64,000 nt of DNA, from positions 8,122,566 to 8,186,565 of the forward strand of contig JACTAT010000037.1 of NCBI GenBank assembly GCA_014526335.1, written 5' to 3'. The notes under the pieces were generated by a model. It saw only the letters and a list, made by a program, of their open reading frames with translations, searched no databases and was not told the origin of the DNA. Both the position numbers and the translations under genes were made by a program. This DNA comes from Chrysaora quinquecirrha (lineage: Eukaryota > Cnidaria > Scyphozoa > Semaeostomeae > Pelagiidae). Every line of letters begins with the position of its first letter. Position 1 is the first letter of the stretch. Below are positions 1 to 12,000 of the stretch, piece after piece.

Positions 1-66
1 TTTGTAAACAATTAAAATTTGCTTGTCAAGAAAAATGTTTGACCGTTTTAACGTCCGTTACCTTAT
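1..66. repeat. Fragment of a CAAACATTGTTGG-type TIR element
   Basis: The first 66 bases match the inner part of the element seen complete at 50224-50491 (shared motif GCTTGTCAAGAAAAATGTTTG). The copy is cut by the window edge. Confidence 0.6.
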
Positions 67-687
67 GGATACTGGCTAAGTCTGGTGGCCACTCACCACA
101 AAGTAGATACCTAAGTGGTTTTAAAGCAGTGGTGATTTCTAAGGGGGCTCAGGGGGCGGAGCCCCTTGTTAAAATTACTTTTGATTTAGAGGGGGCTTAG
201 CCCCCCCAAACAATACCCATTAAGCGCACTATTGAAATCTCCTGTTGTCCTTTAGGTCTCTAAAATATGCTTGACTTGCAAAGAACTTAGCGTTGAGTGT
301 ACATTAATTGTTATTTCTCCTTTCCCTAGCATCTTTTAGAGTTATGTCGATTCGTGAAGGCTAAATTGCTTGCGATACTCTTGATTTCTGTTCTTCCCTT
401 ACCCTCAAACTGCCTATTTTCATGGATATTGAGGCTTTTTAATTACTATTTACAAAGATCCGTTTTCATTAGTTTCCGTTTTTCACTAGTTATCATATTT
501 TCATCCAATAAAATATGGGTGCCTTCACAAGACACCACATCCAACTCCTATGACGTCATTGCTGGAGCCCCCTTGTTGGTTTTTTAGAAATAACTGCTGT
601 TTTAAAGATCTTTGCGCTATATAATTATGATATCATTACTGCAACAAAGAGAATGTAAATAAAACAGTTATGAAATATATAACTTAC
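67..687. other. Intronic sequence with G/C-run palindromes
   Basis: No kynureninase exon could be recognised here. At 141-206 there are two short palindromes of the form GGGGGCGGAGCCCC and GGGGGCTTAGCCCCCC. Nothing else of note. Confidence 0.5.
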
Positions 688-3600
688 ATGATCAGACGGA
701 AAAGCTTGATCTTCAATAAGTATTTTGTATCTCTTAGGTGTAGGCCGGTAGAAAGGAATCTGTGAGCAAAAAGTACAAGTCCAGTCACTATGGGAAATGC
801 TGAGAAATGCCTCGATGATGATGAATGAATACTGATCGTTAACTGAATCAAATGAAACGGTCATGCATAAAAAGTTCATAGCTTCACTGTCATTAAGAAA
901 ATGCAAAAAGCAGAAATCTCTAACTGCTTTCATGGAAAACCTTTCAGATTTATTGCAAAAATCCAGTTTTTCATTTTCCAAATATTCCTTACTGATTTTC
1001 TGGATCTTGTCAAGTCACTGGACGTATTCTGGGTCAATTCAAGTTACATCAAGCAGAGTCAATGTCAAACTGAAAGTAGCAGATAGTGTGAAGTCATGTC
1101 AACTCAAGTAAGGTCAAGGTCAGGTCAAGTCAAGTCAGGTCAAAGTCAGGCCATACGAGATGAGGTCAAGTGAGGTCAGGTCAGGTCAGGTCAAGTTGGG
1201 TCATGTGAGTTCAGGTCAGGTCAGGTCAGGTCAAGTCTCGTCAAGTCAGTTCAGGTCAGGTCGGGTCAGGTGTCATCAGGTCAGGTCATGTCTCAGGCCA
1301 AGCAAGGCCGAGCTAAGCAAAGCAAAGCTAATTCAAGTCGATTTATACTCATGTTAAGTCAATACAAGCCCAATCAAGTCAATTTAAGTCAAGTAAAAAA
1401 ATCAAAGTAAGTTCATTAAGTCAAGTCAAGTCAATTAAAGTCAAATAAGTAAATTCATTGAGTCAAGTCAAGTCACATAATGTCAAAGACAAGTTAAGAC
1501 ATGTTATTCAAGTCAAATTGATTCAAGTAGAGTTCAGTTGAGTCCTAGCAAGTCAAGTCAAGACTTGAGTGAAATGCAACGTCACGTTAAGCAACACATC
1601 TTAAAAAATCAAGCAGAATGGTCTCAGGGTCATTAAAGTTAAGAAACAAGAGAATGAAAACTCACCATTAGAATATGTAAATTTACAGTAAGACTATTCA
1701 TTATGGCTATTTCAACTGGCTTGGCACCTAGTAAAAGATATAGTAGAACAGTTTTTATTCATATATTCCTATTGAACATCTTTATTGAACAAACTTATCT
1801 TTTGGTATAAAGATATGAGAAATACATGGAAGAGTACGAAGAAGTAAACAACGAAAAAAATTCATTGCATATTTAAGACAAATCCATGTTAATAATTAAA
1901 CCATTCGACAAATCAATTCAACAAGTCCATTTTCTCATGTAGTTTAAATTGTTGTAAGCCAGCACTGCCATATCGTCGATAGAGTACAGTTGAAATCGGT
2001 ATATTTTCAGGAAAACGCAGTAGTTTTCCAAAAGTTTCAGGTATACAGTTAATACCAAAAACTTGACACAAAAACATGATAAGTTTCGGGATTTAGCCTA
2101 AAGAATTTTTCTCATTTGATGCTTAACTGATTCTTACCAACAATTCTTGATGTTGGCTCAACTGCAAAGTCTTCAATCTTTTCCCATGGGTATTCTCCAT
2201 TTGTATGCCCCCATACTCCCTAGACAAATTCAAATGCACACATCAAACCAAAGTAATCAAATCTAGAGCTAATGAAATCTCAAACCTAAAATGGTGCTTG
2301 TGTGATATGATTGAAATTGTAAGCTGTACAAAAGGGTTGGTTATGTGCTTTCAAGATGTTTGCCCAGCCACTGATTGGCCCAACTTCCTTTTTGCCCATC
2401 ATGACATCTTGATCTAATTCAGCTGGCTGATCTAATCATGGTAGCATCATGATCACGTCTTGTTAGTTGATATCTACTTCTTGGATCCAAGCAACTGGTG
2501 TGAAATACATCATTTCACGATTTGGCAAAATTGATGTCAACATCCCATGATTTTGGTGATTATAATAAGTGTATTTTATTGGTTACGTTCTGTTTTCAGC
2601 AGACGCCTTCTCTTTTTGGCAGATGTCAAAACCTATTTTTTTGGTATAGTCTTCAAAAAACGGCAGGTTTCACAGGTCTCCAAACATCCTGTCTCCGAAG
2701 CTGGAAGGTTTCACAGACTTAACAAGGAATCTGATTCTCACTTTAAAATGATCGGTTTTGTTTGAGTTTGTTCTGATCAGCCTACCGTTTTTGGCAGCTG
2801 TGTTTTTTGGTAGAGGAAACTTTTTCCTGCTAAGTCTACTGTTTTCAGATATTGGATTTGCCAAAATCAGGAGGTTACCAAAAAAAATGCCCTAAATGAA
2901 AAATATTCAGGTAGAACTTTTTCGTCTCTAACAAACAAGAAAAAAAAACTTACATCTCAGCCCACTTTGTTAGCTCTGTTTTGATGGCATCTTCGGCTTT
3001 TTTGGGCATCAAGCCAAGAGAATTATTACATAAGTAAACACAATCATCATCTCCATTTACCAGTGATAGATCAACTAAAATATGAGAAAAACTGACTGTT
3101 CAATTTTTTGTGCTGTGAAAGCCTTAAGCTCCGTGTTTCTAGGAAGTCACAGCTTGTTAGGGCAAGACGCAACTTTGCAATCTGCCACTTTAATATCATT
3201 GCATATCAACTTATTCACCAGAAATTTGTGGTGACTTCGTCTCAGGCTATAAATTTCCTGGGGGAGTACTCCATTGTTCAAATGACTAGACCAGCTTTTC
3301 CAAACATACCCATGTCTACAGATAAATTCTGTTTCTCGTGGTACCCATGTATAGAAAAAACAACAAATTTTTTACCCATTTGTACCAATATCTCACATGT
3401 TTAAACCCAATTTAAGGTAACTAAAACAACTCTAAATGCATTGAAAAGTCATTTGTGCTGAAAACTAAAACGCACTTTTTATCAGGCTTTTCAAAGCAAT
3501 GCAAGTCGAAAATGTTATATATATTTTACTACCCATGTGTAGAGATTCTTTAAGAAAAATCAACGCATCCGTAGGGAAAATGGCACTGAAAAAGTTACCC

Positions 3601-4501
3601 ATTTGGGCGGCATGTCTGGTATAACAAACAATGGAAGTACCCCCCCCCTCCGGAAGCAAACTTTGCAATCTGCCTGCTTTAATATCATTGCATATTAACT
3701 AATGCACCAGAAATTTGTGATGAGTTCATCTCAGGCTACAAATTTGATAGATCTATGGTAAATTTAATAGTAGTAATACATTCAGCATGGAATTTCAGTT
3801 TTTTTTTCTGATCCATTTTGGATTTTGTGTTGTGGCAGATTTTGACAAAATTTTGGGGGTCAATTGAGCTATTTTCACTTCAGCCAAGTACTCTTTAAAA
3901 TGTCAGAAAACATGTCAAATGCATTTTTTGTTTATTTCAATTGTTTTCCACTGAAAAATAACTCAAGATATTTGTTAGGGTGGGCTTTTCAAATTTTTAA
4001 GAGTGCTGTTTTTGGCAAGGGGGAATTTTGCATAGCTTGAAACATTGGGAGCACTGCTACTGTAGTACAAAATCTAGTCTCCGTTCTGATTGATTGGACA
4101 CATTTTTCTAGAGGGTCACCGCCCCCTAACCACACCTGCTGCTAAACCTGCCAGACTACCAGTATCATTTTTGCAAAACCTAGACAATTCAAGTTGGGAG
4201 TGGGAAAACACCAGCTATTTCAGTGACAATGAGACTTGAAGGTTAAGTTGACGTTCAAGGTTTAGCCTCCTTTATTAATGATCTTCTAAGTAATAGGCCT
4301 TTTTCTGTTTTTAACTTTTTAGGCCTAAAAAAGGCCTTTTTTCTGAATTTTTCCCGCCTTACCACGTGGAAGTGTTTTATTCTTTGGATAATGAAATTCA
4401 GAGCGAAATGATCTCAGTTCATCTTGCTCATCAAGAAGCTTTGCAAATTGTTCATCTTTCAAGTCTAATCCATTTGCTTTTGCCAGTTCTCTGATATCCA
4501 T
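688..4501 (-). CDS. KYNU: Kynureninase, 5' part (first five coding exons)
   Basis: PLP-dependent hydrolase that cleaves kynurenine or 3-hydroxykynurenine to (3-hydroxy)anthranilate plus alanine in the cytosolic tryptophan pathway. Coding exons on the minus strand: 4501-4363 (start MDIRELAKANGL), 3074-2954 (contains VDLSLVNGDDD, NNSLGLMPKK, ELTKWAE), 2219-2138 (GHTNGEYPW, EPTSRIV), 1727-1666 (GAKPVEIAIMNSLTVNLHIL) and 759-688 (YRPTPKRYKILIEDQAFPSD). The order and motifs match the N-terminal third of animal kynureninase as I remember it (human DLSLVN, GNSLGLQPK, PTPKRYKIL, AFPSDH). The Phe and Asp of FPSD lie in the cofactor pocket. Exon borders are GT-AG and phases agree, except exon 2 to exon 3, which is one base short. 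The start ATG at 4501-4499 gives an N-terminus of normal length. The PLP lysine and the rest of the gene lie left of position 688 and outside the window. Confidence 0.93.
1085..1570. repeat. Degenerate pentanucleotide (GTCAA/GTCAG) satellite
   Basis: About 480 bases made of variants of TCAAG and TCAGG, clearest at 1130-1290. It lies in the kynureninase intron between the exons at 1727-1666 and 759-688. No coding potential; the small open frame over it is a by-product of the repeat. Confidence 0.85.
3168..3746. repeat. TIR element between two 90-bp direct repeats
   Basis: A TIR element of about 397 bp (3258-3654) starts with TGGGGGAGTACTCCATTGTT and ends with the inverse, AATGGAAGTACCCCCCCC. 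It belongs to the CCCGGGGGG-tipped family seen at 51558-51792. Its two flanks, 3168-3257 and 3656-3746, are near-identical direct repeats (both contain AACTTTGCAATCTGCC and ACCAGAAATTTGTG). The element therefore sits exactly at the junction of an ancestral tandem duplication. It lies in the first kynureninase intron. Confidence 0.75.
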
Positions 4502-5092
4502 AACTAGGGCAAGGGCACGATCTCCAACTCCAGGGACGATATAGAATTTCTTTTCCTTTCAAAATTTCATTTCAGATTGATTTTGTTGTTGCTGTTGTTC
4601 GCGTCCCAGATTCCGATTTGTGTTTCACCCCGGCCCCCCCTCTAAAATTGGAATTATGTAATAAACACCCCCTCTTTGAAATTTCCCCGTCTTATAAACA
4701 ATCCTTTATATGGGGGCAATAGCTCGCGCCACCCTGATTGCTTGCGCTCGAATTCTTCATTGTTTGCGCGATTCCCACTTGCGGTCAGAATGACCAAGCG
4801 GTGAGTGAGTTGGGCTTGTAATCTATGATTGTGGGCTGCCACGAAGAATCACGAGGTATGGTCACATCAGCAGGAAGGGCTGCGATCACAAATCGGTCTG
4901 TCCGATATAGCTAAACACCAAGACGCAACGATAGCTGTCCGGTATAATGTCAACACTTGCCCTATGGGTTAAGGCAAGGCGCGGAGCTCTGATAGCTATC
5001 CGGTGTAGTGTAAACGGGGCCTCACTGCGAAAGTGTTGCGGGTACGAGTCATGATCTTTCCACTTGTGTTGCAGAGATAACAGCCTTGGACA

Positions 5093-5482
5093 TACACATT
5101 TTTTTAATAAGCAACCACTCAATCAGAAACTAGGGCTGAACTGACCTTAACATTAAGCAACTTGAGCGCTCAATTGAATTACTGTAAGCAACTAAGAAGT
5201 CAAAAAACCAAGCTTATTATCTTTCTTGTGTTAGGAAATTGATCTTCGTTCTTATGTTTTGCATGTTGAAGTTCGTTAGGTAACGCTTTTCCACTTACTG
5301 TCTCCCAAAAGTCATGTTGTAGGCCTAACAGATGACGATTTTTGACCCGCGAAGTTAGGGGTGGTTAGTTGGTACGAAAAATGTTAAGCAACGTTTAAGC
5401 AACTTTGAGGGCTGAAATGTCTAAAATTTTTAGCAACTTTGAGGGCTGGACGAAAGTCAAGTTGCTTATTAAAAAAAGTGTA
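5093..5482. mobile_element. TIR element, AAGCAAC variant
   Basis: Ends are TACACATTTTTTTAATAAGC on the left and GCTTATTAAAAAAAGTGTA on the right. Internally it repeats AAGCAAC (five direct copies plus one TAGCAAC, and an inverted GTTGCTT at the right end), several followed by a GAGGGCTG-like string. It shares its tips and layout with the AAGAAAC and AAGGAAC elements elsewhere in the window but carries C at the variable position throughout. No coding capacity. Confidence 0.75.
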
Positions 5483-5513
5483 TTGTTTAAACAAATGTTC
5501 CCCTTCTCTACAA

Positions 5514-5688
5514 CAGAGTCAGGAAAAAGTTACGGTCACACGGTCATTGACCGGAGGAAGGTCCAGTATAACAATAGAAAATATTTTGCCACACCCAAAA
5601 CACGCCTATTTTTCATTGTTAAGTGAGGAAGGTTTCCAGCTAGGGGTATTTTTGTCTGGAGGAAGGTTGAACACTTTTCTGGACTCTG
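5514..5688. mobile_element. 175-bp hAT-type MITE, copy 1
   Basis: Begins CAGAGTCAGGAAAA and ends with the inverse, TTTTCTGGACTCTG. It is flanked by a perfect 8-bp duplication CTCTACAA (5506-5513 and 5689-5696). A CAG...CTG tip with 8-bp target duplication is the hallmark of the hAT superfamily. A second copy of exactly the same length lies at 29621-29795. Confidence 0.9.
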
Positions 5689-6021
5689 CTCTACAAGATG
5701 CATAAATAGGTTCCTACTCGGTAGATATGAGCACCGTGTGTGGCTGCGCCCTGCTATATGGTATATGCATCCAGACCGGGGATGAAGTGTCAAGTCGAAT
5801 GAGTAGCCCTACGCTAAAAACGGCATCTTCACTTTACTCAATGACAGGCTGAATTGGATGTAAAGAAATACACGATTCAATTCCATAACAAACAACAGAT
5901 ACTGTAATAAAAAATTACAAAGCATAGATTTGAAAATGCCGTTGCCATTTGTAAAAGAACAGTGATATTAGGGGAAGGGATGGATTGAGTGAGATTTGTT
6001 ATGGCATATTTTAGAATATTG

Positions 6022-9000
6022 TTAATCTTCTTTGAGACCTGCTTTTGGTGAACCATTTTGTACGGCATCAGCATCATCTTTGGATTTCTTCTCTTTCTTG
6101 TTTCTTTTCTTTTGTTCTGATCGATTTTTACGCTGAACTACATTTGAACGCTCTCTGAATCGTTTCACTTGAAACATTATGAAATTCCAAGCCATCCATG
6201 CTTGAAGTAAAACAACTGCCAACAGACAACCAAGGCTACAAATTTAAAGATAAAATGTGATTGAAGCTACAGAAAAAGGCTCTACTAACTATTGCATGGA
6301 GGTTTTTGCAGTGAAGAACTATAAGTTTTAGGCAGAAAACAACAAAAGACAGCTATGTTTTATGACTAGTATTAGGCACTGGCTATCAAACATTGTTATC
6401 AAACATTTAAAATTTACTTCTCAAACAATTTTTGAACGTTTGGCCACGTCACAACAGATTTTTTGACAATCATAAACAGGCAGAATTGGTTGCGCGATGT
6501 TTTGAAGAACCTTAAGAGCAATTTTTTTGCTTGATGCAAGCAAAAACGTTTGGCGAGCAATGTTTTGTGATGTAGCCGAACAGTCAAACATTTCATTTGA
6601 CAAGCAAATTTCGAATGTTTGATGAACAATGTTTGATCCTTCGGTGTAATATCCAATGTAATATCCAGTACCATCCAGTGTAATATTCCCGTTTGGGAAG
6701 TTTAATAGAGGTTGCACAGACGACTACATCTATAGTTTCTACATACACACAAACATTAGTTACACGATAAACATGACAGGAAGACATTTCCAGACGGATA
6801 TTTCAGCCAGGGCCTTTTAGTTATGTGTGTCTGTCCCAGATAATCATAATATCAATCTTTCTTTATCATCAGTCTGAGCACTAAAATTGTCGTCAAAATA
6901 TCCTTTATCCTGCAGATAACACCATGCTGACTGCCCTGACCAGCGAACATTTTCGTTGTTGCATTCAGTAATGCAAATTTCCAAACGTGACGGCATGTCG
7001 TTTGATAAGTGCACATTGAAGGCTTGTCAACTGTGACAAAGCTACGATCCCTTGTGCTACGATCCCTTGTGCTACGCTCCCTTGTGCTACGATTTCTTGT
7101 GCTACGATCTCTTCTGCTACGATCCCTTGTGCTACGCTCCCTTGTGCTACGATCCCTTGTGCTACGATTACTTGAGCTAACGATCCCTTGTGCTACGATC
7201 GCTTGTGCTACGATCCCTTGTACTACGATCTCTTGTGCTACGGTCGCTGGTGCTACGATCCCTTGTGCTACGATTTCTTGTGCTACGATCTCTTGCGCTA
7301 CGATCCCTTGTGCAACGATCCCTTGTGCTACGATCCTTTGTGCAACGATCCCTTGTGCTACGATCCCTTGTGCTACGATCTCTTATGCTTCGATGTTGAT
7401 TTCAATAACTGCCCAATCAACAGTTTAAAACCTGTCATAGTTTCAGTCTTAGGAAAGGGACCTGTGTCAATTTTTTCCCAGTCATGTCACCAAGACATGA
7501 GATCAATCAAATGCACGTTCTACATAGCTACAGAATTCGTTACCAAATGTTCTTTGCCTGCACGTTTAACTCATCTTTGTAATTTTAACATCGCTTTATA
7601 TGAGTTAGCTTTTGGTCCATAGTGGTGCTTGCTGACAACTACACATGTGAAGAAATAGAAGAAAGGCTAGAATTCTTGCGGGCTATTAATATAAAGATTT
7701 TGCAAAATCTTACCGAACTGTTGGATTATTGAAATTTCCAGCAGAAATATCAAAGCCAGCTTGATCAGATTTACCAAGGCCAAACCTGCAAGAGCAAGCA
7801 GAATCGATAAAATGTCCGGGATTTTCGATCATGATTGAGCATACTCTTGATAAACACTTCGTGAAAATTTTTAACTTCACGCCATGACAAGCGCTTGATC
7901 TGAGCACTATTTCTGACAAAAGTCAACTATTCCTCGACAGTGTAGGATAGAAATATGATTCTTTTTTAAAGATTAAATAGGCTTCACAAAAGAAACTTTG
8001 AAATTTGCCAAGCAAATGGTTGGGAAGGCCCACTAGACCTATTCTGCAGATCTCAAGCAATATATTAGTTGGGAGTGGAGTTTAGGAAATTGAACTTGGG
8101 GCGATTCCATCAACAGATTTTTGGACACGGTAGAAGTTATAGGGTGCAGATTTCCAAAGATTGTCAAAGATTTTATAAAGGTTCGGGGAACAGACGAAAA
8201 CCTATGAAAACAAACAGTCAATAAATTTGAAATGTAAAAGTTAAAAAGGGCATTGCGCTTCTTCATTCTCACAAGGATGTAGTAATTTATAAATAGTACG
8301 CCAAGGCGAAGAATTCTCGGGTTCATGAAGCATTAGATTATTTTCTTTAAATCAACTAATTTGCTCAATTTGATGCCACCCTGAGGACGGCTCACGCGAT
8401 AACAAAATTTTTCCTAAACATAAGAGGATCGTTTGAAACTTACCAGAAAGTAAGAATGGCAAGACTCATGGTGATCAAGCGAGCAATGACAAAAAGCACG
8501 GACCAAATAGAAAACCTAAAAACAGAAAAATACATGGGTTACTTCAATTACCCACTTACCTATAGGTTAACAAACAAGTTAATTCCAGGCAATGTCAAAC
8601 GGCATAAAACTTTGTCCCCTTACAAAAACGTAGTACTTGGGATGGTTTACCTTTCAATGTGACTTATGACTCGGCGGGGTATGAAGCAAATGAACTGATC
8701 AAGCGCAAATTGAAGATGACCAAGTAAAGAAGAACCCAATACAGCGTCAAGGAGTAGCGTGATATTCAGAGCATGAAATAGATATACTCAACCACGTCCC
8801 CAGGCCCCAAATCGAGTTTCCTCGAATCTCAACCGTCAAATCGATTTTTGCTCTGTTACCGGCCACAAAAATTTGCCAAAATACTGGCAATTTTGGCCTA
8901 GGCATAAAAACAAGGTGTAGATTCCGAAAGCAAATGCACTTAGAAAGAAAATGCAAAGAATATCATTGATAACTGTCAGGCAAGATACAATATCTCATGT

Positions 9001-12000
9001 GGCATCATTTTTGGTTTTTATAGATGTTTTTACATAGCTTTCCGCCTATTTTGGTGTGAAATTTTGAATAAACTGTGACGTCAGTAAAAATTTCTATTGT
9101 TTAAACAGCCAATCAAATTGCGAATAGACAAGGCCAATACCAGGGTCAAATATGGACAGCGGAGTTTCACGTAGAGGCCTATTCACCCCGAGGACGAGGT
9201 TGAGATATACTATGCAAGTAGATATACTGCCTTAAAAATGTGACATGAGTGTGACATAAAATTAAAGATTACATGTGTTGACGACGAAGTTATACAGTTG
9301 TATGTTATAATAAACCCGCAAAACTCTCAAGAAGCATTAATCAAAATGGGCTTAAATGACAAGATTTTCAAACTTATACTATCTTGGTTCTCTTTTTTTT
9401 CCTGATTAAGGCAAAAGCAACGCTTCAACATACCCATAATGAGAAATGTCAGTTTTTCCAGCACAATGCAGGATTCTGCTTGCATGAAATACGGCTTCAG
9501 GAATGTAATGGATGACCAGTAACAGCATGGCAACCCTGGTGAAGCTAAAACAACGAGACAGCCAATTATACCATTATTTTTCATACAATTTCTCAAGATA
9601 CAGTACATGGTCAAACTCGATTAGCCAAAACGATAGTAAGATACAACAAAACAGTTACAAGATGATATCATTACGTAATCGGGCTGAGTTTATTTTATCT
9701 TAACTTGTTTATCGAAAACACCATGGAGAAATTCACTTTTTCCAAAGCTTTTAAAAAAACATAGGCTTCGTCAGTCTTCAAAATTGTTGCATTTAAGTTT
9801 ATGGCACGAATGTTTGCGAGATTTGGCCAATAATAGTCTTTCGTGTACCCTGGGTACCACAGCTGTAGCCACTGAGCAGGGGGATGAGGAACTGAGGAGG
9901 AGATGTAAAGAGAAAAGTGCATCTCCTTCCCAGTTCTGCATCTCTCCCTGCTCAGCAGCTACGGATCTGGTACCCAGGGTATCTTTAATGGAACAAGTTG
10001 TTTGATCGTCTCGTGTTCAAGAGTCGCATTCTTGTCTTGGTAAGAAATCTGACATTTTGCTTGCGAAACAAAACTTTTGACCTTTATTAGCCCACAACAC
10101 AAAACAATGTTTGCCAAAAATGTTTAACTTGTGACAAAGAAGAAATGCCTTTTTTAAAAACTCAGCCAACTAAATAATGCTTTTCACGTTATGCTTTTCA
10201 AGCAGGGCTTTGCAAAATGACAAAACTGTCAAACGTTGTTTGTAAAGCAAATCTAGAAGTTCACAAAACATGTTTGATTGTTTCCATGGGGCCTAACCAA
10301 TGTCTTTGCATGAAAATCCAATGCTTTCAATTTTAGCATAAAAATTAAAGGGACAAAGAACTAAAAAATTAAAAAGGTTAGAAATCCAACTTACTTCAAA
10401 CAGTATGCAGCAGAAATGAAAGCCATATACAGAGTGTAGTGAGTAACTTTTTCAGGGATTTCTTCCTTTTAAATAAAAACAAAAAAACGCACTGAGAACA
10501 TGAACAAGGATGTAAAACAACAAGGTCAAAAAAAAAACAAATGCAAAAACAAAATAAAAATTAATAAATAACATAAACTTGTATTCTACATAATTCAAGT
10601 GAAGCAAGACTTATCAAGCTTGAGCAAAAGTTAAGTACTTTAAAATTTTTAATTGATACATGCCAAAGCCTTGAAATAAGCATTAAATGACGTTTTATGA
10701 AGCTTTTCCACATGGGCACATAATTTAAAATTGTACAAGGGTACTTGTACCTGCAGTGCAATTGTAATTGTATTTCCCATACGACATGACGCCACAAGAT
10801 GCAGTTTGCCATGCAAACACCCACGTGACAGCATTTTTCACCATATAGCCTCATTTTGATTAAGCCTCGTTTTCATGTTGCCTATAAAGCGGCGCCACGC
10901 CCCAGCATCAGTGTCATTTGGAATTTGTGAGCTAGACAGCTACAATCCAAGAAGGTTTGCTGCAACTATAGGGCGGGAACCTGTAAAGACAACTGAAGAG
11001 CATCATAAATACCCCAAAATGGGAGGTGTGGCGTCATGTCGTATGGGAAATACAATTACAATTGCACTGCAGGTACAAGTACCCTTGTACAATTTTTAAA
11101 TTGCATTTCCCATTACTCCATGACGCCACAAGATGCAGATGTACCACCAACAGACAAAACCTTCTTGGCTACCATTGCTGTAGGCGATGGACGATTGTAG
11201 AATCGTAGAAATGTCGATTCAGAAGACCAATCTCCGACTCGAAGTATATCTGCAATCGAGGCACCATTAGAAGCAGCTGCTGATGAAGATGCTGAACGGA
11301 AGGAATGTCCTTGAAATGATGATATGTCTATCCCTGCTTTTTGAAGAATGCATTTTAACCATCTACTCAGAGTTGATGATGAAACTGGTTTGTGTGGTTT
11401 ATTAACTGACAAAATAACAAATTGTTCGAAGAATTGTTGTCTCTGAATTCTAGAGTCATCCTTTCATAATGAATTAAATGAGTAACGACACAAAGACTTG
11501 TATCCTCTGAGAATCCAGGAATAAAAATTTCTTTTTTGGACTTATTTGGTCGAGATGTTTTCGTAAGAAGTGGAATGGAGAACAGAACTCCATCATGCTT
11601 GTACACTCGATAATTTAAATCCAACTTATGTAACGAGTTTGCCCTTTCAAAGGACGTAAGAGCCAGAAGCGCTAAAAGTTTGAACGACAAATCTTTAAGG
11701 GTAAGTCCATCCAAAGGATACTGTGACTTCAAATACTCCAACACAACAGAAACATTCCAAGTTTCGCGATACTTGGGCTGTGGTGGACGTAACTCAAACA
11801 CACCCTTCATAAAGCGCTTTATAAGAGGATGAGAACCAACAGGAATTCCATCAACCACAACGTGAGTCACAGAAATAGTACTTCTATATACATTAATGGA
11901 CCGGTACTGAAGACCTTTGTCATAATATAAATGTGCTAAGAAATCCATAATAACAGTTAGAGGACAAGAAACTGGATCTTCCTGTTTTGTGTCACACCAG

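Larger units (their letters stand above)
4502..6021. other. Intergenic region between KYNU 5' end and TRAM1 3' end
   Basis: Both neighbours are transcribed leftward, so the kynureninase promoter should lie just right of 4501. I see no convincing TATA box. The rest is occupied by an AAGCAAC-type TIR element (5093-5482), a 175-bp hAT-type MITE (5514-5688), and unassigned sequence. Confidence 0.6.

Noticed and set aside
625..981. 118-codon frame taken as a whole
   Set aside because: Only 688-759 is a kynureninase exon; the rest is intron read through, since homology starts exactly at the acceptor and ends at the donor.
7009..7622. 139- and 144-codon frames
   Set aside because: Generated by the 15-bp repeat; no homology or splice context.
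8039..8326. 95-codon minus frame in a TRAM1 intron
   Set aside because: TRAM1 exons 8515-8444 and 7785-7714 join in phase without it and it has no TRAM similarity.
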